Source: Xiphydria camelus
Lineage: Eukaryota > Arthropoda > Insecta > Hymenoptera > Xiphydriidae
NCBI GenBank assembly: GCA_963678675.1
Contig: OY783196.1
Coordinates: 25,460,827 to 25,524,826 of the forward strand
Reading direction: 5' to 3'
DNA length: 64,000 nucleotides
Shown: positions 11,860 through 22,706 of the stretch, in pieces
Numbering within the stretch: the stretch's first letter is position 1
Layout of the letters: the number at the start of each line of letters is the position of its first letter
The notes under the pieces: model-generated
The model's input: only the letters and a program-made list of their open reading frames with translations
Told to the model about the DNA's origin: nothing
The model's database searches: none
Position numbers and translations under genes: made by a program

Positions 11860-12515
11860 TATATTATATATCGACGATATATCGCCGTTTGTGTGCTCAG
11901 GACCGATATTGGTTATTTTATTAAAAGTTATTGAAAATGTAATACTTATACTTCATACTTCGTGACCTACATAAAACTATGATCAAACGATGATTATTGT
12001 TATGTGCAAATATTGTTTGTAGAAGAGAAACTTCTTTATAATATGTTTTTCATCATGTTTAATATTTATGTTATTCGTGTGATTTTCAATATATATTGAA
12101 ATACAATTGACATTATATTATTCTCTCTTTCTTCTGTAATACGCTGCATTTTGAATTTTTTACATATCATTCTTAGTTTGGTCTTTATGAGCTTTTTCCT
12201 AAACTTAGTAAATTCGTCAAATTCGTCCGGTTATCTTTGCATAAACACACGGTTTTCGCTCGGCACTAAACGGGTTAATTTTTATTACATTTTCGGTTAT
12301 TATAAATACAGTTGAACATTTGCTCAAAAACTATGATAAACGCAATAACCGTGTAGTTTTCGTGCCGATTTCGCGGAAGAAAAGGTGCAGCGTCCTCCTC
12401 CGATGGTGTCGCTGTCAATATTTCCTCGAGATTAGACATTATCTATCGTCCTATATGGTTAGTGATTCTTGGGATACTTATCGCAAGGCGAAGTGGGACA
12501 GTCGATGTTTATATA

Positions 12516-12957
12516 GGGTGTGGCATTTAAATTGAGACACATGAATATCTGTAAAGTAACACATTTTAGAAAAAAACGTTTCTTACAAAAGTTTCTTGCT
12601 TTAGAGGGGAGAGAGAATTGTAGTTTTAATTTTTCATTTAGTAGACGTTTTTAAGACCATGTCAAAGTCAACGTTTTTCCTTTAAGTGGAAACCTGTATT
12701 TTTTTTAACAAATTCTTAATCTACACGTAAAAACGGACAACTTTCGTCTGTGAAAGGTTTTTTATTTCTTTACTCTTTTCTTCCATTTAAAAAAAACGAC
12801 CTTAAAATGGTCTTGAAAACGTCTACTAAATGAAAAATAAAATATGCAGTTCTCTTTCCCCTCTAAAGCAAATAACTTTTATAAGAATCATTTTTTTTCT
12901 AAAATGCATTAATTGTTTTACAGATATTCATGTGTCTTAATTTAAATGCTTCACCTC
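12516..12957. mobile_element. Long foldback element Q
   Basis: The left arm (GGGTGTGGCATTTAAATTGA, then ATGAATATCTGTAAA) is complementary to the right arm (TTTACAGATATTCATGTGTC, then TTTAAATGC and CACCTC). Complementarity extends through the CCTCTAAAGC and TCATTTAGTAGACG blocks to near the centre at about 12,740. TA precedes the left end. There is no coding capacity. Confidence 0.8.
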
Positions 12958-13314
12958 GTCATTCTGACTGAAATGCGGTTATTCCGAATGCATCGATCGT
13001 TATTGTTTTCTTTCCATGCAAAGTGGACAATACTTCTCGTGGCCAGCCTTCTCTCGCAGGAATTTTTAGACGCTAAACGGGGGGGAGTCGTATATCTTTC
13101 TTTCCATGGACGGACTATATATTAAGAAAATGGCTTTCTATACGAGCGGTAATTTGAATTTAATAAATATTTTCGTTTTGATTTACGCCCTCGTATACAT
13201 CGACGAGGATGTTATTAGAAAGCAAGCAGTTCCTGCGTGGATATTATTGGATCGGCTTGGATCGGACACCTATACGTACTCATAGAGAAAATGTTATGTT
13301 ACAGTGATACGCTT

Positions 13315-13510
13315 CGTACAAATTTTACTTATCAAAATAAACGTGTTTGTACATAGTCATAAAAGCACATTTATTCGATCAGAATGAATATTGATGGGAC
13401 GTATATAAATATTGTTGATTTAATTGAATATTATTTGCATCAAATCGGTATTCATTCGAACCGAATAAATGTACTCTTAGGACTATCTAAAAACAAGTTT
13501 ATTTCTGGAA
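13315..13510 (-). mobile_element. MITE G, diverged copy 2
   Basis: Its reverse complement aligns through most of its length with the element at 21,063-21,284. Shared blocks are TACATTTATT, AATACCGATTTG, TGCAAATAATATT and CAATAATATTTATA. The TIR tips are not preserved here. Confidence 0.6.
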
Positions 13511-14613
13511 TATCGAATAGTCCGCGATTGAACTTAATTGGCTGTTTCCCTTATTATTGAATTATTATAACACGAAACTCATCGACATTCTAATTTACAC
13601 GATGCTTTCTGTTTCCGAAACTCTCGAGAATGAAGTTGGACCGTATATTAAAAGTTGTACTTAACTGAGATTGTCCTCGTAATTCGTTACATCCGTTAAA
13701 TTAGGTAAAATTACGCCGGACAATTCACTTTCAAGCTTCATTGGAATATGGAGCGGAGGACTGTCGGTACTGCGTACGATATAGAATGAGTTAAAAAAGT
13801 CTATATAACATCAGTTAGTTCAGTTGAAAAAGCACTGCATTTTCTTCGGAATCATTTTCAGACGTGCAAAATATATTTTCCCATGGTATCGAATTTCCAA
13901 TTAAATCGTACTTTTATTTCGTACATGATAATAAACTTCGAAATTCTGCTCCCTAAGAAGAATTCGATTCACACAACTTTTACGATAAATAAAAAAATTA
14001 TAATTAGTTTCTCAGATCGCTACTTTTTTCGCATCTTTAACGTTAATAAACGATCCAGCTCAACCGCAAATGCCATTTAGAACGCGTAAGCGAATTGTAA
14101 TCACCGGTTCCATAAACGCTCAGTAAAGCGGAGAACCCTCAAACTGTCGTCAGAGACGTTCGAACATTCTCGTCACGTTGGCGCGTTTCGTCCGCCCCAT
14201 CACTCCCTTCCAATTAATATCGGAGATTAGAACTCCGTAATCTCCACAATAATCGAACCGAGACCCTTAACCGGGTTTCGTCCGCTACTATACGCGGACG
14301 AGTAAAGTTAATACGAGAAACTCTTCTTATCCACTTTTAGACGGACGCTCTCGCAGACAAAGCCGCGGGACATTTACCAGAAGCTCCCACCCTAACTGCC
14401 CCTCACTCGACTCGAGTGTTTTGGGTTTTAAGTTTTAAATATAACCGGGTAAGGGGTGCTGCTACCAGGCGTGCTTACTAAACACTACACCGAAAATAGT
14501 CACCGCGCAACGATGCGTCGGGAAGCGTAAAGTCGCGAGTCCGAGATGCAATTGGCGCGATTGGTTGCTAGTACTAATCTCTCTCTAATGTGGTATCTAT
14601 ATTTTAAGATAAC
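13511..14613. other. Non-coding stretch without recognised feature
   Basis: AT-rich to about 14,080 and CpG-richer to about 14,560. No domain resemblance and no paired repeats were seen. Confidence 0.4.
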
Positions 14614-14755
14614 TTGGCATTTTACAATACAGTCATTGTGGCATTTTTTACAATACAGCCATTGATATTTTTTATGATATAGCTATATATATAATTGGCA
14701 TATATTATAATACCGCCATACGGCAGTTTTCATAATACAGCGATAGGCGTTTATC
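14614..14755. repeat. Degenerate tandem repeat, about five units of 25-30 bp
   Basis: Successive units read approximately TGGCATTTTTTACAATACAG followed by YCATTG. The first two units are very similar and the later ones decay (ATGATATAGC, ATAATACCGCCATACGGC, ATAATACAGCGATAGGCG). Confidence 0.75.
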
Positions 14756-15990
14756 ACGGTACCTACATCCTTCCAAATTATCTGAAAATATTCGATATTG
14801 TATTGAAGCTCGCTACACGTGGAAAATCAAATGCTATTCTGTATGGTAATATTTTTAATGGTTTTGAGTTGTCATTACAGTGCCATACGAAACGCACGTA
14901 ATGCCATACAAAGGGCATATAGAGAGTGCTAGAATTTGGACATCCAATGCTCGTCACTTCAACTTAAATTTTTTTCGTGTGAATAAACTCGTATGATCGT
15001 GTTACGATGTTTATAAAAGTTACAATAATTGGTCGTTGTAAAGTTTACATTTATTTTAGAGCACGAATCTGAACAAAAACTGTTTTTACCTAAATAAATT
15101 GTTAATTTTACGTTCGAATTTCTTCGAAAAGTGAACGATATTATTTATTGTAAAGATTTCGCCACGAAATAGATGACATGTTTGAGGATACAATCTCCTC
15201 AAGCTCGAGCCTTAAATAACGTCGAACAAAGTTTACCAATACCGAACTTATATCGGTAAAACTTCGATGCAGAACTGTAGGACGCGCGGAACGGCACTTG
15301 AGATCCCAAGCTTCCAAGCGTTTCGCGTGCTTGGCGCAGGCTCGCCTCGCCGCGCACAGCAGTCTTCGCGTTTCTCGCGAGCGGAAAAGTAAAAGGGTAA
15401 ATAAGCAAGGCGAAGTAAGAGCAAAGGCATTCGGACAGGCAATTGCCGACTGAGAAATAACTCGCTTCCCGGCATCTCGGGGTTGGCGAAACCGCTTTGC
15501 GTAGTCCCGTAAGGGCTTTTCCAACAAAGACCCGGCGTTGTCAGAAATCTTCAAAGGGTCGCCGAGAGAACCGTGAAAGGGGTTCCTGTTTTATCATCGC
15601 CACCGATCAGGGGTTAGGCTGTAGTTGAAAATAAAGATGCGAGAAGCATATCGATCGATTTTTAAATGACCCTATTCGGTAACACAGTAGGAAAGCTTCT
15701 CGATTGTAATATTATATCTAAAGAGAGTGGTCGATATTCGTCTCATATTATTCTACTAAATCAGGACTTGTCAGAATATCTCGCGTGAACAATTAGATAA
15801 AAAAATGAAGATGTTTTAAAATATATTCTGGATATAGCTGAATTCGTCGATACTCGTCTAATCAGCCAACGATAAATTGGAGGATTTAAGAATCGACCGA
15901 TAAAACCTATTTCGAACTTTGAAAAGTTATCGTCCTGCTGATTTATCATTGGCCGGCGAGACAAGTATTGACAAATTCAGCTAAACCCAG
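14756..15990. other. Non-coding stretch; CpG-richer patch at 15,190-15,600
   Basis: Minus-strand open frames of up to 137 codons overlap the CpG-richer patch in several frames at once, which argues against any one being real. None has recognisable motifs. Confidence 0.4.
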
Positions 15991-16112
15991 TTTGAGTTTG
16001 ATTCACTAGGGAAGCCACCATGTTTTTCCCTGAATTTAAGATCCATTCACATTTACAAATAAAGAATATTTCGCAGATGAACCATGGCTTTTCCGATAAA
16101 GGAGCCCTTGTA
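15991..16112. repeat. Element Y, partial copy 1 (end only)
   Basis: GATTCACTAGGGAAGCC, CCATGTTTTTC, ACAAATAAAGAATATTTCG and GATGAACCA match the left end of the full-length copy at 27,343-28,302 and, inverted, the right end of the copy ending at 24,881. The rest of the element is missing. Confidence 0.7.
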
Positions 16113-18160
16113 TAGGTACCTATCCATTTCTCATTCTCTCTCGTCAGCACTTTCCCAATTTTATCAACCTAAATAAGTCGACGGAGTTATCGCAAAATCG
16201 ACCACAACGATCTTCTTATATCTTTACACTCAGTCAAGAGTTGCTAAAATATCTTACTCAGCATTTTCTAATCTCTAGCAGCTGGAAGCTCCAAGTCGTC
16301 GGTATCGTTCTTTGCTCACGATTATACGCACTTGCGTCGTCACGATACGATCCCGTAAATTTGTTTGCGTGAGCAGCGTGAAAGTTGTCGGTAATAAGTC
16401 TTCCGAGGGTGTTATATAAATACTCGTAATCTCGAAGAGGAGGAAGAGGCATCTCTCCTCCCCATTTGGCTCCCAAAGGAACACCCAGATCCATCCCGAG
16501 GGGTAATCCGTTTAAAGGCACTACATATATCTACCCCGAGGAGTACTCTCCAAATAAACTTTCGCGGCAGAACTATTCGGGGGGGACTTCCTACACGGTT
16601 TCCTGAATTCCAAAATGTTCCGAGGGGACGGTCTTTGATTACTGGCGCGAATCAATTCGAAGTAGTTGATTGGGAAGTAAAAAAAAAGGTCCATATTTAT
16701 GCGTCGTGTTTCCTTTCAGTGGCAGAGAAATGCCGAAAATATCTGAATTTCGCGTGGTAAAACTTTTCTCTTCAACGTTCCAACGAGTTCGTGACGGAAT
16801 TGAGACAAATGCGAATCTTTCGCTAGAATGAAAACTATTGATTTAACCTTTAGAGTCCGGGGGTGGTCGATAAATCGACCAGCAGTCAGGTCGGGGCCTC
16901 CAAATAGGAAATGTATCGATTTTATTTATAAATTTCACGTCTCAAAATGTCGATTTTAACTGAAATTTCTCCGGACTTAACAGGTTTTAAGGACCGACGT
17001 TTCCATTTTCAAACGAATTAAATCGATTCAACCAATTTTTTTCTCAGTATGGAAAATTTGGGACAGTTGTTCTTTACACCAGTCAGCTTTCAAATGAACT
17101 ATCTCAGCCAATGGTAAGCCGACTGTCAGAGAGAGCGACACTGTCCCAAGTTTTCTCCTCAATATACGTGCGTCCACTAGTCAACACCGGTCGCCTCTCC
17201 ACCTCTCAAACAAACTTCAGCGCGAATAGAACTGCTCGAAAAGGGACTAACTCCCCTACGCGACCCTCCGAATCCTACCACGAAGAGATGATCCTTAACC
17301 AGTCCAAATCGTGGCTCCGAGTTGTCGAACGGAGTGTTTAGAGGAAATTAACCGGTAGCAGAGTGGTTCGAATACGAAATGAACCCCATTCTTCTCCTCG
17401 ACACCTCGCGTAGAACTGGGTACTCCTCTGAAAGCAGGCCGAGTCCTCCGAATTCCGGATTTCCACGCGATAGTAGGTACCCACCCTTCCCTCTCGTCGA
17501 CAAGTCCTGCTCGGACGGAATCAAATACACTCGCCTTTGACATTTAGTACAAACGAACAGGACAGGCTAGAGTCGACGTCGTTACGTGGCGCTTCACGCT
17601 CCCCCCTATATTGCGCCCTCGTTAACCCCTCCTCGACCGTTCCTTCGACGTCGCTCCGCGTATACTTCGTTGGTGGCCCCGCGACACTCCTCGTACTCTC
17701 CAGCGAAACAAGGCGTCATTTGTGTTTTAAACGTCCGAGAGAAAAACAAGTAAAGAGGCCTGGAAGGCGTTCGTAAGCTCGTTCTGCGGGACAATGAGGG
17801 CACGAATCACAGCGCTCTTCCTTTCTCTCTCCTCCCTTTCTCTTCCCCCATCGGCTTTGCACCACCCGCCACTTCTCACACAAATCAAGGGATTTATTTG
17901 ACTTGAGTTTATTGAGATTTACGAGCCACCGTCGCCCCGGCCCTCCGTACGGAGGTCTCCGGCGAAACAGCGCGAGTACTCCTCCGCCAGTCGAATGCTC
18001 GAGTTTATTTTCGAACCTCGCGCGCGTTAGCGCGTAATATCAGCGAGCCGATAAAAAGGAGGGAGCTGGGGAATCGTGACTACAATATGAGCTACGGTTC
18101 GTGTCGATGAGCCTTACGACTTTGACGACGTCCGAGACGTCTCGAGTTAATTTTCGTATA
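16113..18160. other. Non-coding stretch; CpG-rich block at about 17,100-18,060
   Basis: No gene is recognised. The block from 17,100 has many short overlapping open frames in all frames and a pyrimidine-rich patch at 17,817-17,850, compatible with a regulatory or untranslated region but not demonstrably so. Confidence 0.4.
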
Positions 18161-18164
18161 GGTA

Positions 18165-18602
18165 GGGTGATCGAACCGGTTTGCCGGACAGTGCCACTTG
18201 TTCGGCCACTTTCCACGAACAAGGAAGAAAATTGACTAGCGTCAATTGTCTGTATAAAAATCCTACTTTATTTGGGTTTAAGGCTCGGGAGACACTAGCG
18301 TTAAGTTGACGCGCGTTATGACGACGCGCGTTCAGCATTATATACATTGAAGTACAGCAAGCCACACTCGCGTTGGAAATACCGCGCGTTGACTGTGTGG
18401 CTTGTTGTACTTCAATGTACATATATAATGCTGAACGCGCGTCGTCACGACGCGCGTCAACTTAATGCTAGTGTGTCCCGGGCCTTAACCTTTCAAATTG
18501 CTCGTCAGGGAAACTGGTCCCAGATAACTAAGACCCATTTTCGGATACGGTGTCCGAAAACCAGTAAAACAGTTAGATGTCCGAAAACCAGTTCGGTCAC
18601 TC
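18165..18602. mobile_element. MITE P, copy 2, carrying a nested piggyBac-type MITE
   Basis: The ends GGGTGATCGAACCGGTTT and the reverse complement of GAGTGACCGAACTGGTTT face each other, with TA on both sides (18,163-18,164 and 18,603-18,604). The end type matches 10,858-10,991. The interior is interrupted at TTAA by the unit at 18,282-18,484. The right-hand TA is also the left target duplication of the next MITE (18,605). Confidence 0.75.
18282..18484. mobile_element. piggyBac-type palindromic MITE N
   Basis: A 203-bp near-perfect palindrome: GGCTCGGGAGACACTAGCG on the left and the complement of GGCCCGGGACACACTAGCA on the right. TTAA lies on both sides (18,278-18,281 and 18,485-18,488). The arms pair through the ACGCGCGT/CAGCATTATATA blocks to the centre, so the transcript would form a long hairpin. 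It sits inside MITE P copy 2. Confidence 0.88.
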
Positions 18603-18604
18603 TA

Positions 18605-18868
18605 CACTGAGAAAAATAATTTGGTTAAAATGACAAAACGTATATCTGGTTAAACGAGTTTAGTTATTCCAACAGAAATATTAGTAAGTTGAATCAAATA
18701 TCAAGTTATCCTAACTACATGTTTAGTTATTCTAAAATTACATGTCTAGTTATTTTAACCAGAAAATGATCAGTCTGACCAAACAGATGGAGGATCCATA
18801 TTTCACCAAATGGTTTGGTTATGGTCTCCAGGATTTTGGTTAAATTGACCAGGTCATTTTTCTTAGTG
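18605..18868 (+). mobile_element. MITE A, copy 1 (full-length type)
   Basis: Begins CACTGAGAAAAATAATTTGG and ends TTTTTCTTAGTG, flanked by TA on both sides. The interior contains repeated AGTTATTCTAAC-like and TGGTTTGGTTATGG blocks shared with copies at 28,861, 30,175, 42,540, 51,839, 52,062 and 52,268. The 264-bp length and TA duplication fit a Tc1/mariner-type MITE. Confidence 0.9.
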
Positions 18869-18870
18869 TA

Positions 18871-19460
18871 TTATTCGAAAATGTATGATTGCTTTGATGC
18901 TAATTTTTCGATAGGCGCATCATGCGTAATATAATAATTTTCTTCGATTAATCGGTACACGATAATACTCGTAATACCAATAACACGTTTCTATGTTAAA
19001 ATATACCCTGAGCGTCAACTATTGTGTGAAGGCGATAAGAACGATAACGAAATATAAGAACATACAAAATGTATTAAAATGAATATGGAATATACATCTG
19101 GTCGGGGACCAAGTCCGTCAAACCCCTCCATGACTCAGGCGCCTACACTATCTCGCTAATCCGATGATACAGATAATGAACGAAATAATACTTAGTGTCA
19201 AAAATATATTATTTGAACCAGGAACATCGTGATTTTAAATATTTTTAAGAAAACATAGAATCTTGGATGTAGAACATACTTTTATCACAGCGAAATTCTC
19301 TCAGTGCGAAAAGAAGAATTATTTGGACCTTTCATGTATTTTCTCGTACGAAGAAAATCATAGCTTCATCCTGTAATTATATCATGTTCTTGATTGAAGA
19401 AAACATTTCTTTGACACCTGCAGAAATGATTTCTCTCGGTGGATTTTGCGCTTAACGATA
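18871..19460. other. AT-rich stretch without recognised feature
   Basis: No domain-like open frame or paired repeat seen. Confidence 0.4.
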
Positions 19461-19462
19461 TA

Positions 19463-19919
19463 CAGGGTGTAAGGGCCGCCACATACACACAGTCTTGTCG
19501 TCAGTCTTGCATGCACAGTCTAAAGGCGCGATCTCACGGGGTGATTGGAGCACTACTTCTCTTGCGCATGTGTCACGTCAATGTGCCGACAATGATGTGA
19601 CACATGCGAGTGCTCCACCACCCCGTGAGACCGCGCCTTTAGACCGCGCATGCAAGACTGACGACAAGACTGTGTGTCTGTGGCGGCCCTGGCGGCCCTA
19701 ATGGAAAGAGTGTTGAAACAGGAGGAACCTAATTCTTTTCAGAGTTTATGCACTGACCAGTGGTATGACTTCCCATGATCCCTTCACTTTAACAAAGAAT
19801 TGACAGCCGAGTGGGTTCTAAGCAACGGGGATCGTAGGAAATCATGTCATTGGTCAGTGTACGAGCTTTGAACAGAATTAGGCTCCTCCTGTTTCAGCCC
19901 TCTTAGCCATTACACCCTG
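19463..19919. mobile_element. TA-flanked foldback element interrupted by a palindromic MITE
   Basis: The ends are CAGGGTGTAA and the complement of CAGGGTGTAATGGC, with TA outside both (19,461-19,462 and 19,920-19,921). After the inserted unit at 19,473-19,698, the left arm resumes with TGGAAAGAGTGTTGAAACAG and AACCTAATTCT. It is complementary to the right arm (AGAATTAGGCTCCTCCTGTT). Without the insertion the element would be roughly 230 bp. Confidence 0.85.
19473..19698. mobile_element. PIF/Harbinger-type palindromic MITE, nested
   Basis: A 226-bp palindrome beginning GGGCCGCCACA and ending TGGCGGCCC. It is flanked by the direct three-base duplication TAA (19,470-19,472 and 19,699-19,701), inside the left arm of the surrounding element. 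Arms pair through CAGTCTTGTCGTCAGTCTTG, AAAGGCGCG and CACGGGGTG. A TAA duplication with GGGC-type ends is characteristic of PIF/Harbinger MITEs (established knowledge); assignment from ends alone is inference. Confidence 0.82.
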
Positions 19920-19921
19920 TA

Positions 19922-20780
19922 TATACTCCGGCGAGATCTCATTGTTGTGGTAACGGTTGGAAATATTGAGAACCACCATCTATGGAAATTCAGAAAAGCC
20001 GTGGAGTTCGAACGATTGCGTTTATAACCCTACCTTTTCTCGAATAACGTCACTCTTATACGAGATGAAAATCAGAAATGGTAAGATCACGAAGGGATGT
20101 GGTAGATACGTACCTGAAACAGAAAAGAAAGTACTAATTAATATTTGGTCGACGTCACAACGAGTTATAAATACTGCCACACGAATTAAAAAGTTTTTTT
20201 CTCTAGCGAATGAGAGAATATAATCGCTTCAATTTCCAGAGTGAGAAGAGTCTCTTACGAAAGGCTAATTTCATACCATACAGTGTTAAGTCTGCGAAAA
20301 GTATAAACAGTAGAAAATAACAAATGAATTTATAAACTAACGATGTCTGTCGTATCCTAAAATTCAACGATTCATTGAATCGAACGAAACATTCTCCTTC
20401 ACTTTTTTCAAATTTAAGTAATAGCTTCTATTAGTCCCTACTATTGCGATTTGCCAAATACGTAGAACAAGAAGCGAACCAGAGCAATAACTGAAATTCG
20501 TTCAATCGCACGATTACGAAGCTAAACTACATTTGGATTTTCTCCAATGGCAGTCGAGTTCTCGCCTCGTAGTGTGCGCATTGCATTTTTATTTCTTTTT
20601 ACGCAGTGCGCAGAGCGACATTTCAGTCGCTGGAGCCAAGCCAATTTTATTTCTGCGAGAACGCGAACCCTCGTTCTCCTCGTGACTGCCATATCGTCCA
20701 AAAGTAACGGCCCCGTCTCCGTCCTTTTACCGCGTGACGACGAGTGCGATTCGCCAGAACCGCGCCAGGCTTATCGCGCA
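19922..20780. other. Non-coding stretch without recognised feature
   Basis: The open frames at 19,957-20,223 and 20,547-20,963 carry no recognisable motif. The second overlaps the local repeat block m1 and is judged spurious. Confidence 0.35.
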
Positions 20781-20900
20781 AGGCGTCCAAGAGTAAAATT
20801 AATGAGTCACTCCGTACAGGACTGCGGCAACATTCTCATCGATCGAAACGCTGCCAGATTGGCTTTTCGACGCTGCAGTGTCGTCGTAAAAAATTGGGGG
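20768..20900 (+). repeat. Local repeat block m, copy 1
   Basis: Contains AGGCTTATCGCGC, AGAGTAAAATTAATGAGTCA, GGACTGCGGCA, ATCGATCGAAACGCTGCC and AGATTGGCTTTTCGACGC. The same ordered landmarks appear at 22,565, 23,765 and 25,440 on the same strand. There are no inverted ends and no shared open frame, so it looks neither like a MITE nor like an exon. Confidence 0.7.
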
Positions 20901-21062
20901 GTATCAATAATTCGGAGTCTCTCTGTTCTCCCTATTCTCCTTGGTTACCTCGCTCCATTCTGAACATCAGAACTGTGCACCTGAATTAGAGTGTCGCACG
21001 CGCCAAATTGGCCCCTACCCTTTATAAACGTACGTGCATTACAGGGGTCACTCAGGTATCTG

Positions 21063-21284
21063 CACTGAGAAAAAAATTGCTTCATCGAAATAAGCGTGTT
21101 TTTGGATAGTGCTGTGAGTACATTTATTTGATTCTAATTAATACCGATTTGGTGCAAATAATATTGAATCAAATCAATAATATTTATACAAGTCCAATCC
21201 ATACTTTATTCTGATAAAATAAATATGCTCTTAGGACAATTCAAAAACATGTTTATTTCGAAGAAGTACATTTTTTTCTCAGTG
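21063..21284 (+). mobile_element. MITE G, copy 1
   Basis: A 222-bp unit starting CACTGAGAAAAAAATTGC and ending TTTTTTTCTCAGTG, with TA after the right end and TG before the left. The interior is palindromic and unrelated to MITE A; a decayed inverted copy is at 13,315-13,510. Confidence 0.85.
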
Positions 21285-21337
21285 TACATATACTATTTTG
21301 TACACTAAAAAACCGTGTCGTGACAGATAATGGATAT

Positions 21338-21434
21338 GTAAACCCAGGGGCAGAATATCTGCTCAACGTGAACATGCAATCATACATGGGCAGCCCGTGT
21401 TCAAGTCGCGCAGATATTCTGTTTCTGGGTTTAC
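21338..21434. mobile_element. Short palindromic MITE GG, copy 1
   Basis: GTAAACCCAGGGGCAGAATA faces its complement (TATTCTGTTTCTGGGTTTAC) across a central region. A 108-bp relative with the same ends lies at 53,405-53,512. Confidence 0.82.
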
Positions 21435-21571
21435 ATTAGTTAGTATAAGGTTTATATATTAGTAGATAATATAATCGAGTAATAGTTCAGATTAAACCAT
21501 TAGCACGTAGATAGTAAACCTTACGGTGTATTCGCTAATGTGTCATATGGTAATCGTTACTTGACGGTTAA

Positions 21572-22086
21572 CCCTTAAATGCATATTGTTGCTTTTCGGT
21601 AACACACTGCCTACTATACCTTTCAAACTCACACTAGAGCAAATATCGACTTGCTGCATGGAGTATTCGTTGGGCTACGTATTGCTTTATAATAGGCTGT
21701 AAGCATTTGTTGGTACATGGCGCTCTTGTCACTGTATTATTGACATGTCCCAGTCTGCAGACAACCGGCGAGCAACGAGATAAGAAAACGAGATGCAAGC
21801 TGCCTAACTGCAAAGGACTTACCTATACCAAGTGTGAGAATTGCGGTGTAGAATTATGTTTCAATAAACGTAATAATTGTGTCAAAAAATTTCACACGTA
21901 ATGTAATGTCATACTATGTACTTAATGCATGATGTTGCCATTTGGCTACATACCCTTTTTTCGAAAAAAAAAAAACGGTTCAAAGTGAAATATAATTTTT
22001 ATTTTTATTTTTCCCTGTATTAGTTTTGTAAAATCTTCCAGTTTTTCATTTTTTTATTTTTAAACAAAAAATCATGCATTTAAGGG
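21572..22086 (+). mobile_element. Deleted piggyBac transposon with both TIRs
   Basis: Flanked by TTAA (21,568-21,571 and 22,087-22,090), the piggyBac target. The ends are CCCTTAAATGCATATTG and the complement of ATGCATTTAAGGG. The unit is 515 bp instead of the usual 2-3 kb, because nearly all of the transposase is gone. Only the carboxy-terminal cysteine-rich domain and the terminal regions remain. The same terminal sequence bounds the MITE pair at 39,357-39,650 and 61,409-61,708. Confidence 0.9.
21740..21901 (+). pseudogene. piggyBac transposase, carboxy-terminal zinc-ribbon fragment
   Basis: The plus-strand frame reads KKTRCKLPNCKGLTYTKCEN, then CGVELCFNKRNNCVKKFHT, then TAA at 21,899-21,901. 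The CxxxxC, CxxC and C-histidine spacing (RCKLPNC, KCENC, LC, NCVKKFH) is the cysteine-rich domain found at the end of piggyBac-family transposases. In that family it binds the transposon end rather than cutting DNA. The DDD catalytic core is entirely missing. Upstream codons from 21,707 are open but not recognisable. The domain itself is intact, so a small DNA-binding peptide could in principle be made, but no start or promoter is evident. Confidence 0.85.
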
Positions 22087-22090
22087 TTAA

Positions 22091-22560
22091 CTGTTAACCG
22101 TCTTGTCGATTTCAAGAGACATAATTTTTAGCTTTTGATACATCGATAGTTAAGAAATATCATTAACTGCTAATGTTTTGTTTCTTCAGCGTGAAGAATT
22201 GCATATTTTTACGTTGATGTTTTAAATAGCCGTATTTTTTATTTCCCGTAGAAAATATCTTATCAGTATTGATTAAATGAAAGAGAATATAACTGGCTTT
22301 CTCTCTGTAAAACCATTAAACTCAAAAGTATACAAAATTGTAGTACTTTTGACGTCGTAAGAAAACGAGAAGACAGCCAGACATTTTGTAGTGGAATTTG
22401 GCAGATTTACTGTAACGCGTGCCCTTGAATTGGCTCAAACATTTTTCTTGCAGAAGGTGCGTCCGATGCAACGCGCTAGATGCGCGACTCTACGAGGCGC
22501 CGCGTGAAGTGTCAACTGTATAAATTTAATAACGCCCCCTCTGCGCGCCAAAAGCTTGGC
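22091..22560. other. Non-coding stretch before repeat block m2
   Basis: No gene resemblance. ATTGGCTCAAACATTTTTCT at about 22,430 resembles ATTGCCTCAAATGTTTTTCT at about 23,579, suggesting that the duplicated m block extends some 180 bp upstream in these two copies. Confidence 0.4.
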
Positions 22561-22561
22561 A

Positions 22562-22695
22562 CCGTGCGACTTATCGTGATGGGTGCAAAATAAAAAGACT
22601 CCTTCCACAAGGACTGCAGCATTTCATCGGGCGGAGTATCGCCAGGTTGGCTTTCAGACCGCAGCAGTCGTGTCTCGTCCTGGAGAATAAATGCT
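22562..22695 (+). repeat. Local repeat block m, copy 2
   Basis: Landmarks: CGACTTATCGTG, GCAAAATAAAAAGACTCC, AAGGACTGCAGCATTTCATC, GGAGTATCGCCAGGTTGG, CTTTCAGAC, TCGTCCTGGAGAA. Same order and strand as the other three copies. A Harbinger-type element is inserted twelve bases downstream. Confidence 0.75.
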
Positions 22696-22706
22696 GACCT
22701 ACGTAA

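Noticed and set aside
14614..14755. Possible CRISPR-like array
   Set aside because: Units are degenerate and contiguous, without spacers, in a eukaryotic setting.
16853..17000. TTAACCTTTAGAGTCCGGGG as a piggyBac-type element
   Set aside because: The candidate right end does not pair convincingly and no matching TTAA could be fixed.
17345..17390. GGTTCGAATAC phrase resembling a tRNA B box
   Set aside because: No cloverleaf, A box or acceptor pairing could be built around it.
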